From Dysgonomonas sp. 521 (GTDB lineage Bacteria; Bacteroidota; Bacteroidia; Bacteroidales; Dysgonomonadaceae), in contig NZ_QVMO01000016.1 of NCBI RefSeq assembly GCF_010501055.1, positions 8,948 through 67,425 on the forward strand: a DNA stretch of 58,478 nucleotides. Direction: 5' to 3'. A model generated the notes under the pieces. It saw only the letters and a program-made list of their open reading frames with translations. It searched no databases and was not told where the DNA came from. Both the position numbers and the translations under genes were made by a program. Numbering within the stretch: the stretch's first letter is position 1; every line of letters begins with the position of its first letter. Shown piece after piece: positions 8,404 to 16,851 of the stretch.

Positions 8404-9248
8404 TGAAACGATACTATAAATATATATCACTGCTTTTTATCTTGATTACCCCCCTTATTATCAGCAGTTGTAAATCAAAAAAGACACTGCTTACAGGAGG
8501 CACACTAACTGAAAAAGCAAACAAGAATGAAGTTATAACAGACGCACTAAAATCAGAACTTGACTTCCGTACGATAACCACAAAAGGCAGCATCGAATTT
8601 AAAGCCGGAAATTCATCACAAAAAGTTCCGGCAGTATTCAAAATAGTAAGGGACAGCATCCTGCAGGCTTCGGTGCGGATACCCATTATAGGAGGAGAAG
8701 CCATGCGTATCAATTTCACGCCCGACAGCGTAATTATAATAGACCGCCTGAAAAAGCAATATATGGCCGAACGGTATAAAGACTCGAAACTAGTCGCCGG
8801 ATTCGACTTCAACTATTACAATCTGCAAGCACTGTTTACCAATAAGATGTTCGTACCCGGAAATAAGACTGTAGAGAATAAGGACTTTGACAAATTTACA
8901 GTGACAACGCTCAATGATACATACCTGATGCAAACAAAAGGCAAAAGTGATTTGTTGTATAACTTTGCAGTCGATGCGTCGGACAGAGTAGTATCTACTT
9001 CGATAGGCAACGAAAAGAAGAATATATCCATACAGTGGATATATACTAATTTTATCAAGGATAACAACCATGTATATCCGACAAATATGGAAGCAAAGGT
9101 AGCTTTTACCAAAAAGCAGGTTAATATAAATATATCATACGACAAACTGGATATAGACAAGGACTTCAATGTAGACAACTCCATTCCTTCAAGATACACT
9201 AAGGTTGGATTTACCGATATTATTGGAGCTTACATCAAATTAAAATGA
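8403..9248 (+). CDS. DUF4292 family lipoprotein
   Basis: This 281-residue protein has a lipoprotein signal (lipobox IISSC, Cys near residue 23) and the DUF4292 pattern, including RTITTKGSIEFK and SVRIPIIGGEAMRINFTPDSV. The alternating beta pattern resembles the LolA/LolB/LppX fold that carries lipids or lipoproteins, which is an inference from pattern. It starts on the last base of the TPR gene and its stop overlaps the EnvC-like gene, so the three form a translationally coupled unit. Confidence 0.85.
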   Translation: MKRYYKYISLLFILITPLIISSCKSKKTLLTGGTLTEKANKNEVITDALKSELDFRTITTKGSIEFKAGNSSQKVPAVFKIVRDSILQASVRIPIIGGEAMRINFTPDSVIIIDRLKKQYMAERYKDSKLVAGFDFNYYNLQALFTNKMFVPGNKTVENKDFDKFTVTTLNDTYLMQTKGKSDLLYNFAVDASDRVVSTSIGNEKKNISIQWIYTNFIKDNNHVYPTNMEAKVAFTKKQVNINISYDKLDIDKDFNVDNSIPSRYTKVGFTDIIGAYIKLK

Positions 9249-10522
9249 GGAGACTAGTTTTTTTATTCGCGCTGATGATCAGCATTCCCTCTTTTGCCCA
9301 AACAGCTAAAATCAAAGAACTGGAGCAGCAGAGGAAAGACGCGCTACGCGAAATATCAAATACCGATCAGTTATTGCGTGACACTAAAAAAACAACTTCG
9401 ACCCTTTTAGACAGGGTTAAGCTGATCTCCAACCAGATATTTTCCCGCCAAAAAGTACTGGGGCTTCTGGAACAGGAAGTAAACGGTATCTCCGCCGAAC
9501 AAATAAGAATAGAAAATGAAGTAGCGGCGTTGGAAACCGAACTGAAAGACAAACAAGCCAGTTATGCAAAAGCCATAGACGCTATGCAGCGCAACAGGCA
9601 AGGTGAAAACAAGCTTTTGTTCGTTCTGTCCGGAAAATCGCTGACCGAATCGTACCGCAGGATGCGTTACCTGCGCGAATACTCGGAATGGCGCAGCAAT
9701 CAGGCTGCCGAAATAAAAGAACAGAGCGCGAAACTCAAAGAAAGGAAAGACGCGTTGAACAAAGTAAAATCAGAGAAAATAACATTAATCGGACTTCGCT
9801 CTACCGAACAAGAGAACCTCAAAAAAGAAGAAATAAACTATCAGCAGGAAGTAAATGAGGCTCAGAATAAGCAAAAAGACCTCCAGAAAATATTAACCCA
9901 AAAGAAGAAGCAAGCCGAAGCCCTCGACAGGCAGATAGCCAAACTCATAGCCGAAGAAGTAGCACGCCAGGAAAGGGAGGCCAGGCGCAAAGCCGAAGAA
10001 AAAGCCCGAGCCGAAGCAGCGGATAACAAAACAAGGGTAAGGTCCAGCGACAATAAAACGACAACACGTTCAGAAACCGTTGCCACCGTTACCCCTGAAA
10101 ATGTCACGCTATCAAACAGCTTTGCCGCCAACAAGGGGAAACTGCCCTATCCTATCTCCGGCAACTATACCATAACCACCCGTTTCGGTACACACCAGCA
10201 TAGCAAATGGAATGTAACCACATCGAGCAGTGGTATCGACATCAGGTCGCAGGCCGGGGCTGACGCCAGGGCGGTATTCAACGGCGAAGTAACTTATGTA
10301 GCCGCTATACCCGGGTACAATACATGTATAATAGTGCGTCACGGCAATTACTATACATTCTACGGAAACATACAGTCTCTATATGTAAAGCAAGGCGATA
10401 AGGTAAAAACAGGGCAATCTCTGGGAAAAGTATATACCGACCCCGATACCGGATATTCTCAGATACATTTCCAACTATGGCAAGGAACGAACAAGACGAA
10501 TCCCGAGCCCTGGCTAAGATAG
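9245..10522 (+). CDS. EnvC-like murein hydrolase activator (degenerate M23/LytM)
   Basis: This 425-residue protein has a signal peptide (about 1-19), a long coiled coil (about 20-245) rich in Gln, Lys and Glu, a Thr/Ser-rich linker and a C-terminal LytM domain (about 300-425). The zinc/catalytic set is degenerate: the HxGxD motif is SSGID (His lost), the HG...YxH motif is HGNYYTFYGN (His to Asn) and the HxH motif is QIH. Only the Asp and last His remain. This matches EnvC-type regulators that activate amidases rather than cutting peptidoglycan. It ends PEPWLR, like EnvC. The start overlaps the previous gene by 4 bp. Confidence 0.9.
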   Translation: MRRLVFLFALMISIPSFAQTAKIKELEQQRKDALREISNTDQLLRDTKKTTSTLLDRVKLISNQIFSRQKVLGLLEQEVNGISAEQIRIENEVAALETELKDKQASYAKAIDAMQRNRQGENKLLFVLSGKSLTESYRRMRYLREYSEWRSNQAAEIKEQSAKLKERKDALNKVKSEKITLIGLRSTEQENLKKEEINYQQEVNEAQNKQKDLQKILTQKKKQAEALDRQIAKLIAEEVARQEREARRKAEEKARAEAADNKTRVRSSDNKTTTRSETVATVTPENVTLSNSFAANKGKLPYPISGNYTITTRFGTHQHSKWNVTTSSSGIDIRSQAGADARAVFNGEVTYVAAIPGYNTCIIVRHGNYYTFYGNIQSLYVKQGDKVKTGQSLGKVYTDPDTGYSQIHFQLWQGTNKTNPEPWLR

Positions 10523-10528
10523 ACGCGT

Positions 10529-11269
10529 ATGGAAAGAGAACGGATGATTGAAATACCGAAAATCACAGACCACAGGGGGAGTCTGTCATTCGCCGAAATA
10601 GAACGACACATTCCTTTCCCTGTTTCGCTGGTTTCCCTGAATACCGAAAAAATAGATTTGGAGCAAAGGGAAGAAATAATCATCGCTCTTTCCGGCCAAC
10701 TGAACATATTGGTTAACGGAAATCATTTTCTTCTAAATCAGCCAGATAAAATACTCTACATACCCCCGTCGGCACACAGGACAATCGAAAACCTGTCGGC
10801 AGACGCCATCTACCTGCTCATATCCCCTGACGGGAATAATAGAAATTCAGTAAAACGGAGCACCCCGATACAAAAATACACCATCCGAGATTGCACACCG
10901 GCAAAACTCTCCGGCGGGGGAAACCATTCTGTAATTGACAATATCCCTTTCGATATAAAACGTATCTTCTATATATACGGCATCCCTTCCGGCGAGAAGA
11001 GGGGAATGCATGCTCATAAGATATGCCACGAAATACTGATAGCCGTCAGTGGCAGCTTTGACGTAGAATTAGACGATGGCACAGACAAGAAAACCGTCAC
11101 ATTGGACAACCCCGCGTACGGGCTTCATGTGCCTCCCGGAATATGGGCTGTAGAAAAAGGTTATTCTCAGGATGCGGTTTGTCTCGTATTCGCTTCGGAT
11201 AAGTACGATGCGAAAAATTATATAAATTCGTATCCGGAATTCATTAAATACCGTCAGGATGGAAATTAA
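10529..11269 (+). CDS. FdtA/WxcM-type sugar 3,4-ketoisomerase, tandem cupin
   Basis: The C-terminal half (about 118-246) matches dTDP-6-deoxy-hex-4-ulose 3,4-ketoisomerases, with the active-site motif RGMHAHK (158-164; His161 and His163) and GLHVPPGIW. The N-terminal half (about 8-115) looks like a second cupin of the same design (DHRGSLSFAEI, LYIPPSAHRTIEN) but lacks the HAH motif, so it is probably non-catalytic. Such enzymes make 3-amino-3,6-dideoxyhexose precursors for surface glycans. The partner genes (dTDP-glucose synthase, dehydratase, aminotransferase) are not in this window. A FemAB-like transferase follows with an 11-bp overlap. A later ATG (10544) is possible. Confidence 0.8.
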   Translation: MERERMIEIPKITDHRGSLSFAEIERHIPFPVSLVSLNTEKIDLEQREEIIIALSGQLNILVNGNHFLLNQPDKILYIPPSAHRTIENLSADAIYLLISPDGNNRNSVKRSTPIQKYTIRDCTPAKLSGGGNHSVIDNIPFDIKRIFYIYGIPSGEKRGMHAHKICHEILIAVSGSFDVELDDGTDKKTVTLDNPAYGLHVPPGIWAVEKGYSQDAVCLVFASDKYDAKNYINSYPEFIKYRQDGN

Positions 11270-12200
11270 GATATACACATCTGGAGTCAAAACCGAATGG
11301 GATAATTTCGTCCGTGAATCAAAAAACGGCACTTTCCTTTTCTACAGGGACTTTATAGAGTATCACGGAAACCGTTTCAACGATTATTCGCTCCTGTTTT
11401 ATGAGAAAGGGAAGCTCGTAGCGCTGATGCCCGGACATATAGAGGATAAAGTATTTTATTCCCATCGGGGGCTGACTTACGGAGGGCTTATTATGAACGC
11501 TGAAACCAAGGCGAAGGATATTCTGTCCGCTTTCGAATACCTGACAGTAACCTTCCGCCATCAGGGGATAAAAAAAATCGTATACAAAGCAATCCCACAT
11601 ATATATCATTCGCAGCCGGCAGAAGAAGACCTGTATGCGCTATTCCGCTACAAAGCTTCGATAACAGCCTCCAATATTTCGTCTGCTATATACCTGCCTG
11701 AAAGGATTAAATATTCGGAACTTCGCAGACGCGGTGTAAAGAAAGCCGCGAAAAATGGATTAACTGTAAGCCGGTCGGAAGATTACGAAGCATTCTGGCC
11801 GATATTGAGTGCTAACCTGCTCGAAAGATATGATAAACAGCCGGTACACACATTAGACGAGATCACATATCTGAACAGTAAATTCCCTGATAATATTCAC
11901 CTGTTTACAGTTCAGGATACACAAAACAAAGTAATTGCGGGTTGCCTCATATTCGAAACACATCAGGTTGCACATATACAGTATATAGCAGCATCGGATG
12001 CAGGTAAAGCACAGGGCGCAACCGACCTGCTTGTCGATCATATCGTCAATACTGCCTATCCCGGCAAAAAATACTTCGACTACGGCGTATCCACCGAAAA
12101 CGGAGGGGAATACCTCAATGAAAGCCTTATTCATCAAAAAGAAGGCTTTGGCGCCAGAGGCATCGTTTACAATACTTACACCATTAATTTGCAAAGATGA
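11259..12200 (+). CDS. FemAB-like GNAT family acyltransferase
   Basis: This 313-residue cytoplasmic protein has the double-GNAT look of FemAB/peptidoglycan-bridge enzymes and of transferases that acylate amino sugars, with WDNFVRESKNGTFLFYRDFIEYH at the N-terminus (a longer block, positions about 14-36) and GATDLLVDHIV plus YFDYGVSTENGG in the C-terminal half, where acyl-donor binding is expected. It overlaps the FdtA-like gene and the next gene (ATGA junction). With the isomerase, the likely role is modification of an aminated deoxysugar in a surface glycan; this is inference. Confidence 0.75.
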   Translation: MEIKIYTSGVKTEWDNFVRESKNGTFLFYRDFIEYHGNRFNDYSLLFYEKGKLVALMPGHIEDKVFYSHRGLTYGGLIMNAETKAKDILSAFEYLTVTFRHQGIKKIVYKAIPHIYHSQPAEEDLYALFRYKASITASNISSAIYLPERIKYSELRRRGVKKAAKNGLTVSRSEDYEAFWPILSANLLERYDKQPVHTLDEITYLNSKFPDNIHLFTVQDTQNKVIAGCLIFETHQVAHIQYIAASDAGKAQGATDLLVDHIVNTAYPGKKYFDYGVSTENGGEYLNESLIHQKEGFGARGIVYNTYTINLQR

Positions 12201-12787
12201 ATTTCAACTTTTACGCAGAAAAAGAAGATAGGAAAGTCATCCTCGATTTCATTTTCAATGAAACCAACTGGGAGATATATGATTTGTATTCCCAATATGG
12301 GGAAAAAATCGAAAAATATACCACAACGGAAGAAGTAGAAAAGAAAATAGAAACGGAGAAACGCTCGGCTCATTTCAATATCTATTCTCCCGACTTCGGA
12401 GGAGAGGTTATTTTAAAAAAAATAAATTTAAACCCAAATGCCTGTAACGGACATACATTCCGCTATTCATCCGAGGGCTGGGGGCTTATACAGCTATATT
12501 TTGGCAAGGTATGGAATGCACGGCTGGAATATTCTACTATAATGCACAACAGCGAGACACGTGCTCGCAACTGGTATCCGACGTGCCCTGATATGGGCAA
12601 TCCGGATTTGTGGAACTGGAAAGAAGTGAGCAAAGCCTCGCGAAAATTGTCGAACTTTATAAAAAAAGCTTCATCCCTCAAAATTGGCTCTCAATATGTG
12701 ATGCCGCAGGCTGAAAAAGAAACGGAGTTAAAAGATATCGATGGATATAAGTTTCTTTATACAAAGGAAGAACAAAGACGAGAATAA
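12197..12787 (+). CDS. hypothetical protein, last gene of the dut-to-FemAB run
   Basis: I do not recognise this 196-residue protein. It has no signal peptide or transmembrane segment, is rich in aromatic residues (YSSEGWGLIQLYFG, WNWKEVSKASRKLSNFI) and has a charged C-terminus. It starts in the ATGA overlap with the FemAB-like gene, so translation is probably coupled. The fold suggests a small soluble alpha/beta protein. No function is proposed. Confidence 0.75.
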   Translation: MNFNFYAEKEDRKVILDFIFNETNWEIYDLYSQYGEKIEKYTTTEEVEKKIETEKRSAHFNIYSPDFGGEVILKKINLNPNACNGHTFRYSSEGWGLIQLYFGKVWNARLEYSTIMHNSETRARNWYPTCPDMGNPDLWNWKEVSKASRKLSNFIKKASSLKIGSQYVMPQAEKETELKDIDGYKFLYTKEEQRRE

Positions 12788-13073
12788 AAGTATTAGCTTC
12801 TATAACGAACTGAATGTATAAATAAAGTGTTCTTTAAAATTATTCTACGCGCAATCACAGATTGCTTGTGTTCCTTTTGGCCAAAGCCCCAAAAGGAAGG
12901 GCAAGCCCGGGAGAGCGCGGCAGGATGAGCTAATGCTAAATGATTTAAACTAAAATAGCTTTTATGCATAAAATTATAGGGCAACCGCATCAAAATGTAT
13001 ATCCTTTGTAGGGACGTTGTAGGGCGAATTGAAAATCGGCCGAGCCAAACATCTTTCACCCGTCATTAAAATT
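12788..13073. other. gene-free spacer before the repeat cluster
   Basis: This stretch holds no convincing gene. It includes TTCCTTTTGG and CCAAAAGGAA arms (12870-12897) forming an imperfect hairpin, and a TAGGGACG-type motif near 13010. Open frames crossing it appear to be repeat-derived. Confidence 0.5.
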
Positions 13074-13299
13074 TTGCCGCATAGCGGCCGTCTGTTTGTA
13101 GCCCTGTGTGGAAGCACAGGGTGTAAAGTGAAGTAATAAAAATCGGCGCCGCATAGCGGTGCTATATGAAAGGCTCAGGAATGAAAAAGAAGGATTCCCA
13201 AGAGGACTAACAGAACACCGCTATGCGGCGTTTTCTTGATTAACTATCTATTTCCCCGCGCTTGCGCACAGGGCTACAAACAGGAAACCGCTATGCGGT
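13074..13299. repeat. 226-bp palindromic repeat, family D (GCCGCATAGCGG)
   Basis: Outer arms GCCGCATAGCGG...TTTGTAGCCCTGTG (from 13076) and CACAGGGCTACAAA...CCGCTATGCGG (to 13298) are inverted, and inner arms CGCCGCATAGCGGTG (13147-13161) and CACCGCTATGCGGCG (13216-13230) are perfect 15-bp complements. A related copy is at 55352-55440. No coding content. Confidence 0.75.
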
Positions 13300-13378
13300 A
13301 TACATTATGAATATCCTACAGGCCTCCAAAAACATGACGCTCAATTTTGGGTTACCCTGTTAAAATTAAGAAACGTCT

Positions 13379-13521
13379 CTAAGTACATGACAAAATTTTA
13401 CATCCTGCTGTAGGGGCATCCCCTTGTGGGTGCCCGTAAACGATGACAAGCGGGCAGGGACAAGCCACTGCCCCTACATCGTCTCTAAATTGTGTTTGAA
13501 TAATTTTTGTCATGTACTGTG
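13379..13521. mobile_element. 143-bp non-autonomous element with 9-bp flanking direct repeat
   Basis: The 9-bp sequence GAAACGTCT occurs at 13370-13378 and 13522-13530. Between them lies a 143-bp segment with inverted ends sharing AGTACATGACAAAA (left 13382-13395, right ending 13518). Inside is a smaller palindrome, TAGGGGCA (13411) to TGCCCCTA (ending 13477). This fits a MITE mobilised by a transposase making 9-bp target duplications; no transposase is present here. Confidence 0.65.
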
Positions 13522-13585
13522 GAAACGTCTTATTTATCCACAGAAATTACATGTTGTGAATTAGAAAAACAGAATAAGTTTTAGA

Positions 13586-15253
13586 ATGAATTTAAACTCC
13601 TTTATACGAAAGAAAAGTATCGATAGCATCTCCAGAGAAGGCGATTCTATCGGTTCGGGAATGAAACGGGTTTTGGGTGTCAGAGACCTTACCCTCTTTG
13701 GTATTGCGGCCATTGTGGGTGCAGGTATCTTTAGCACCATAGGGCGCGCAGCATTTCATGGAGGGCCGGCAGTGTCTCTCCTTTTTGTTTTTGTGGCTAT
13801 AGCCTGCGTGTTCACCGCACTGTGTTATGCCCAGTTTGCTTCTATGATTTCGGTTAGCGGGAGTGCCTATACATACACCTATGTATCTCTGGGAGAGATA
13901 TTCGCGTGGGTTATCGGTTGGGCGTTGATACTCGAATATGCGGTTTCTAATATGGTAATTGCCATTTCGTGGTCGGAATATTTCACCACCCTGCTACAAG
14001 GCTTCGGTGTCGATTGGCCCGACTGGCTTGCCATCGGCTACTCTACCGCCCACAAGGCATATAATACGGTCCTGCAAGGTGGCGCAGACCTGCCCGCCCA
14101 TACTTTGCAGGCAGCAGAGACATACCGTAATGCGCCCGAACTGTTCGGCACGAAGATATTGATAAACCTTCCGGCTGGTCTGGTCGTTACAGCCCTCACG
14201 TTCCTTGTTTTCTTAGGAATTAAAGAATCGAAGATGGTAAACAACCTGCTTGTTTTCCTCAAGATCGGGATAATCCTTGCCGTTATCCTTATCGGCGCGT
14301 TTTTCGTCAAACCCGAAAACTGGTCGCCGTTCGCGCCTAATGGCGTACAAGGCGTACTGGGTGGTGTTGCCGCGGTTTTCTTTGCCTTTATCGGGTTCGA
14401 CTCCATATCCACCACAGCCGAGGAAAGTAAAAATCCACAAAGGGACATGCCACGCGCCATGCTCTACTGTCTGGGCATCTGTACCGTCCTCTATGTAGCG
14501 ATAGCCCTTGTACTTACAGGTATGGTCAGCTACAAGGAACTGGGAGTAGACGACCCGTTGGCTTATGTATTCCAACTGGTAGACATGAACTTTGTGGCAG
14601 GGGTCATATCATTTACCGCCATTATTGCCATTACAAGCGCTATACTCGTCTTCCAGATAGGGCAGCCCCGTATATGGATGACAATGAGCCGCGACGGACT
14701 GCTCTGGCCTAAGTTCGCAAAGATACATCCCAAGTATAAGACCCCTTCGTTTTCTACAATCATCACGGGTGTGCTGGTCTGCATCCCATCCCTGTTTCTC
14801 GATATGCAGTTTGTGGTAGACCTTACCAGCGTAGGCACATTCTTCGCCTTCATCCTGGTATGCGCGGGCGTGCTGTTCCTCGACCACAAGGGAGAGAGCA
14901 AAAAGGCGAAATTCAAGGTTCCGTATATAAATGGCCAGTATATCATTTTTATTTTACTCGTAGTTGCCGTATATTTGTTCATTAGTAAAACAGATGCTGT
15001 TGAGGTTATTACCAGAAAACCCCTGCTGCTCATATTCTGGGCGGTATGGCTGGGATTAGCCATAGCTGCGTTCAAATATAGATTCTCGTTGCTCCCTATC
15101 ATGGGAATACTGACCAACTTGTATTTGATGACGGAGCTGGGCTGGTCAAACTGGATAATGTTCCTTATATGGCTGGCGATAGGATTAATCATATACCTTG
15201 CTTACGGATACAGAAAAAGTAAACTGGCCCGGCAGACAGGGCTAATAAAATAA
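13586..15253 (+). CDS. APC-family amino acid permease
   Basis: This 555-residue inner membrane protein has about 12-14 transmembrane helices. TM1 carries the family substrate-binding break GIAAIVGAGIFSTIG (about 38-52), and TM6 has FFAFIGFDSISTTAEESKNPQRDMP (about 268-292), both typical of the cationic-amino-acid-transporter/YfnA branch of the APC superfamily. It probably imports an amino acid by proton symport. An unusual insertion of about 50 residues between TM4 and TM5 (about 143-195, hydrophilic) enlarges an extracytoplasmic loop. It is followed after 6 bp by rlmB. The upstream region is full of repeats, and no clear -7 box was seen. Confidence 0.9.
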   Translation: MNLNSFIRKKSIDSISREGDSIGSGMKRVLGVRDLTLFGIAAIVGAGIFSTIGRAAFHGGPAVSLLFVFVAIACVFTALCYAQFASMISVSGSAYTYTYVSLGEIFAWVIGWALILEYAVSNMVIAISWSEYFTTLLQGFGVDWPDWLAIGYSTAHKAYNTVLQGGADLPAHTLQAAETYRNAPELFGTKILINLPAGLVVTALTFLVFLGIKESKMVNNLLVFLKIGIILAVILIGAFFVKPENWSPFAPNGVQGVLGGVAAVFFAFIGFDSISTTAEESKNPQRDMPRAMLYCLGICTVLYVAIALVLTGMVSYKELGVDDPLAYVFQLVDMNFVAGVISFTAIIAITSAILVFQIGQPRIWMTMSRDGLLWPKFAKIHPKYKTPSFSTIITGVLVCIPSLFLDMQFVVDLTSVGTFFAFILVCAGVLFLDHKGESKKAKFKVPYINGQYIIFILLVVAVYLFISKTDAVEVITRKPLLLIFWAVWLGLAIAAFKYRFSLLPIMGILTNLYLMTELGWSNWIMFLIWLAIGLIIYLAYGYRKSKLARQTGLIK

Positions 15254-15259
15254 AACAGG

Positions 15260-16000
15260 ATGAAAGAAAAAGAAATGATTTTCGGCATACGTGCAGTACT
15301 GGAGGCGATAGAAGCCGGAAAAGAAATAGATAAAGTAATAGTAAGGCGCGAATTGCAGGGAGACTTGTCTAAAGAGCTGTTTGTTGCCCTCAAAGCAAAT
15401 GAGATACCTGTGCAACGCGTTCCCAATGAGCGCCTCGACAGGTTTACACGCAAGAACCATCAGGGAGTTATCGCTTTTCTTTCGGCTATTACATACGAAC
15501 GGATAGAAGATATTGTGCCATTCTTGTACGAAAACGGGAAAGACCCTTTTATCCTTGTACTGGACGGCATTACAGATGTGCGTAACTTCGGGGCTATTGC
15601 GCGTACCTGCGAAGTGGCGGGGGTTGATGCCATTGTTATTCCTGTAAAAGGTAGCGTAACCGTGAATGCCGATGCCGTGAAGACTTCAGCCGGGGCATTG
15701 CTCAAAATTCCCGTATGTAAAGAGCAGAACCTGACTGATGCTATTCAGTTCCTGAAAAACAGCGGTATCAAAGTAGTTGCAGCCACAGAGCGGGGAGCAG
15801 ACTTCTATACCGATGTCGATTATTCGGGGCCTGTAGCCTTTGTGATGGGTGCGGAAGACATCGGTGTATCGAATGAAAACCTCCGTATAGCTGATAATCT
15901 GGTAAAAATCCCTCAGTTTGGGACAATCGGCTCACTGAATGTATCAGTTGCCGCCGGAGTTTTGATTTATGAAGTGATACGGCAAAAAAACATCAAATAA
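15260..16000 (+). CDS. rlmB: 23S rRNA (guanosine-2'-O-)-methyltransferase RlmB (SpoU family)
   Basis: This 246-residue SPOUT methyltransferase has an N-terminal substrate-binding domain (about 5-75; IFGIRAVLEAI) and the trefoil-knot catalytic domain with LDGITDVRNFGAIARTCE (101-118, motif 1), VMGAEDIGVS (about 196-205, motif 2) and IGSLNVSVAAGV (about 221-232, motif 3). The family methylates the ribose of G2251 in 23S rRNA using S-adenosylmethionine. Length fits TrmH group 3/RlmB. It lies 6 bp after the permease and abuts the next gene with no spacer. Confidence 0.93.
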   Translation: MKEKEMIFGIRAVLEAIEAGKEIDKVIVRRELQGDLSKELFVALKANEIPVQRVPNERLDRFTRKNHQGVIAFLSAITYERIEDIVPFLYENGKDPFILVLDGITDVRNFGAIARTCEVAGVDAIVIPVKGSVTVNADAVKTSAGALLKIPVCKEQNLTDAIQFLKNSGIKVVAATERGADFYTDVDYSGPVAFVMGAEDIGVSNENLRIADNLVKIPQFGTIGSLNVSVAAGVLIYEVIRQKNIK

Positions 16001-16444
16001 ATGATAAATAAAGTTTTGATATTTGTATTTGCTGTTATATTTCTTCCTCATTTTATATGGGGACAAAATACAATAGGTGCAGATTCTCTGGCTCAGGGAA
16101 CACAAAAAGAAAAACCATTTGCCGTTGTAGAGCAGATGCCTTCTTTTCCCGGAGGCAATATTGAACTTTATAAATATATAGCTGAAAATTTCAGAATACC
16201 TGTTGATGTACAGAGAGAAGAGGGGATATGTACCCGTGTAACCGCGCGTTTTGTAGTAGAGGCAGATGGCTCTATATCCAATATACAAATACTAAGAACT
16301 TGTTATGATAAGGCACATAAAGCTTTTATTGATATGATAAAAAGTATGCCTAGATGGATACCCGGAAAACAAAATGGAAAGAATGTAGCTGTTTACTATA
16401 CATTGCCTATAAACATACGGGTTAAAATAAACGATAATGATTAA
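16001..16444 (+). CDS. secreted protein with TonB C-terminal-like domain
   Basis: This 147-residue protein has a signal peptide (about 1-21, ending FIWGQ) and then a TonB C-terminal-type domain: MPSFPGGNIELYKYIAENFRIP (a block at about 46-67), ARFVVEADGSI and PRWIPGKQNGKNVAVYYTLPI. The family is common in Bacteroidota. There is no N-terminal cytoplasmic anchor or proline-rich spacer, so it probably does not energise TonB receptors itself and may be a periplasmic or lipid-free binding module. It starts immediately after the rlmB stop codon. Confidence 0.85.
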   Translation: MINKVLIFVFAVIFLPHFIWGQNTIGADSLAQGTQKEKPFAVVEQMPSFPGGNIELYKYIAENFRIPVDVQREEGICTRVTARFVVEADGSISNIQILRTCYDKAHKAFIDMIKSMPRWIPGKQNGKNVAVYYTLPINIRVKINDND

Positions 16445-16447
16445 TAC

Positions 16448-16834
16448 ATGAAAATTATGAAAAAAATTATTTCAACCGACAACGCTCCTGCGGCAATAGG
16501 ACCATACAGCCAGGCTGTGGAAGTAAATGGAATGATATTCCTTTCGGGGCAATTGCCAATCGACCCGGCTACGGGAGATTTCCCTGCTGGTGGCGCCAAA
16601 GAACAGACCGAGCAATGCTTCAAAAACATAAAAGCCATATTGGCCGAAGCGGGACTGACAACCGACCATATAGTGAAAACAACAGTCCTGCTGAACGACA
16701 TAGCGCACTTTGCACCAATGAATGAAGTGTATGCAACACAGTTTGCAGGTACATTCCCTGCACGTTCGGCTTTTGCAGTAAAGGATTTACCGAAAGGCGC
16801 GCTTGTAGAAATTGAAGTCATCGCTGCCAGATAA
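16448..16834 (+). CDS. ridA: RidA family 2-iminobutanoate/2-iminopropanoate deaminase
   Basis: This 128-residue trimeric YjgF/YER057c/UK114 protein hydrolyses reactive enamine/imine intermediates released by PLP enzymes. Visible are GPYSQAV (18-24), the FLSGQLPIDP strand (31-40) and PARSAFAV (104-111), whose Arg106 is the catalytic arginine equivalent, followed by PKGALVEIEVIA. A start at the second Met (16457) would give 125 residues, nearer the usual length. It sits 3 bp after the TonB-like gene. Confidence 0.93.
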   Translation: MKIMKKIISTDNAPAAIGPYSQAVEVNGMIFLSGQLPIDPATGDFPAGGAKEQTEQCFKNIKAILAEAGLTTDHIVKTTVLLNDIAHFAPMNEVYATQFAGTFPARSAFAVKDLPKGALVEIEVIAAR

Positions 16835-16851
16835 TAAAAAATACTATACAA

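Noticed and set aside
12793..13059. Minus-strand 88-residue open frame in the gene-free region
   Set aside because: It runs through repeat-like sequence and has no recognisable domain or start signal; its sequence looks like translated repeat.
13534..13542. TTATCCACA, a perfect DnaA-box sequence (also at 58182-58190 and 46075-46083)
   Set aside because: Single, scattered matches, one in dnaN coding sequence and one in a MITE; no cluster, unwinding element or dnaA gene, so no origin is claimed.
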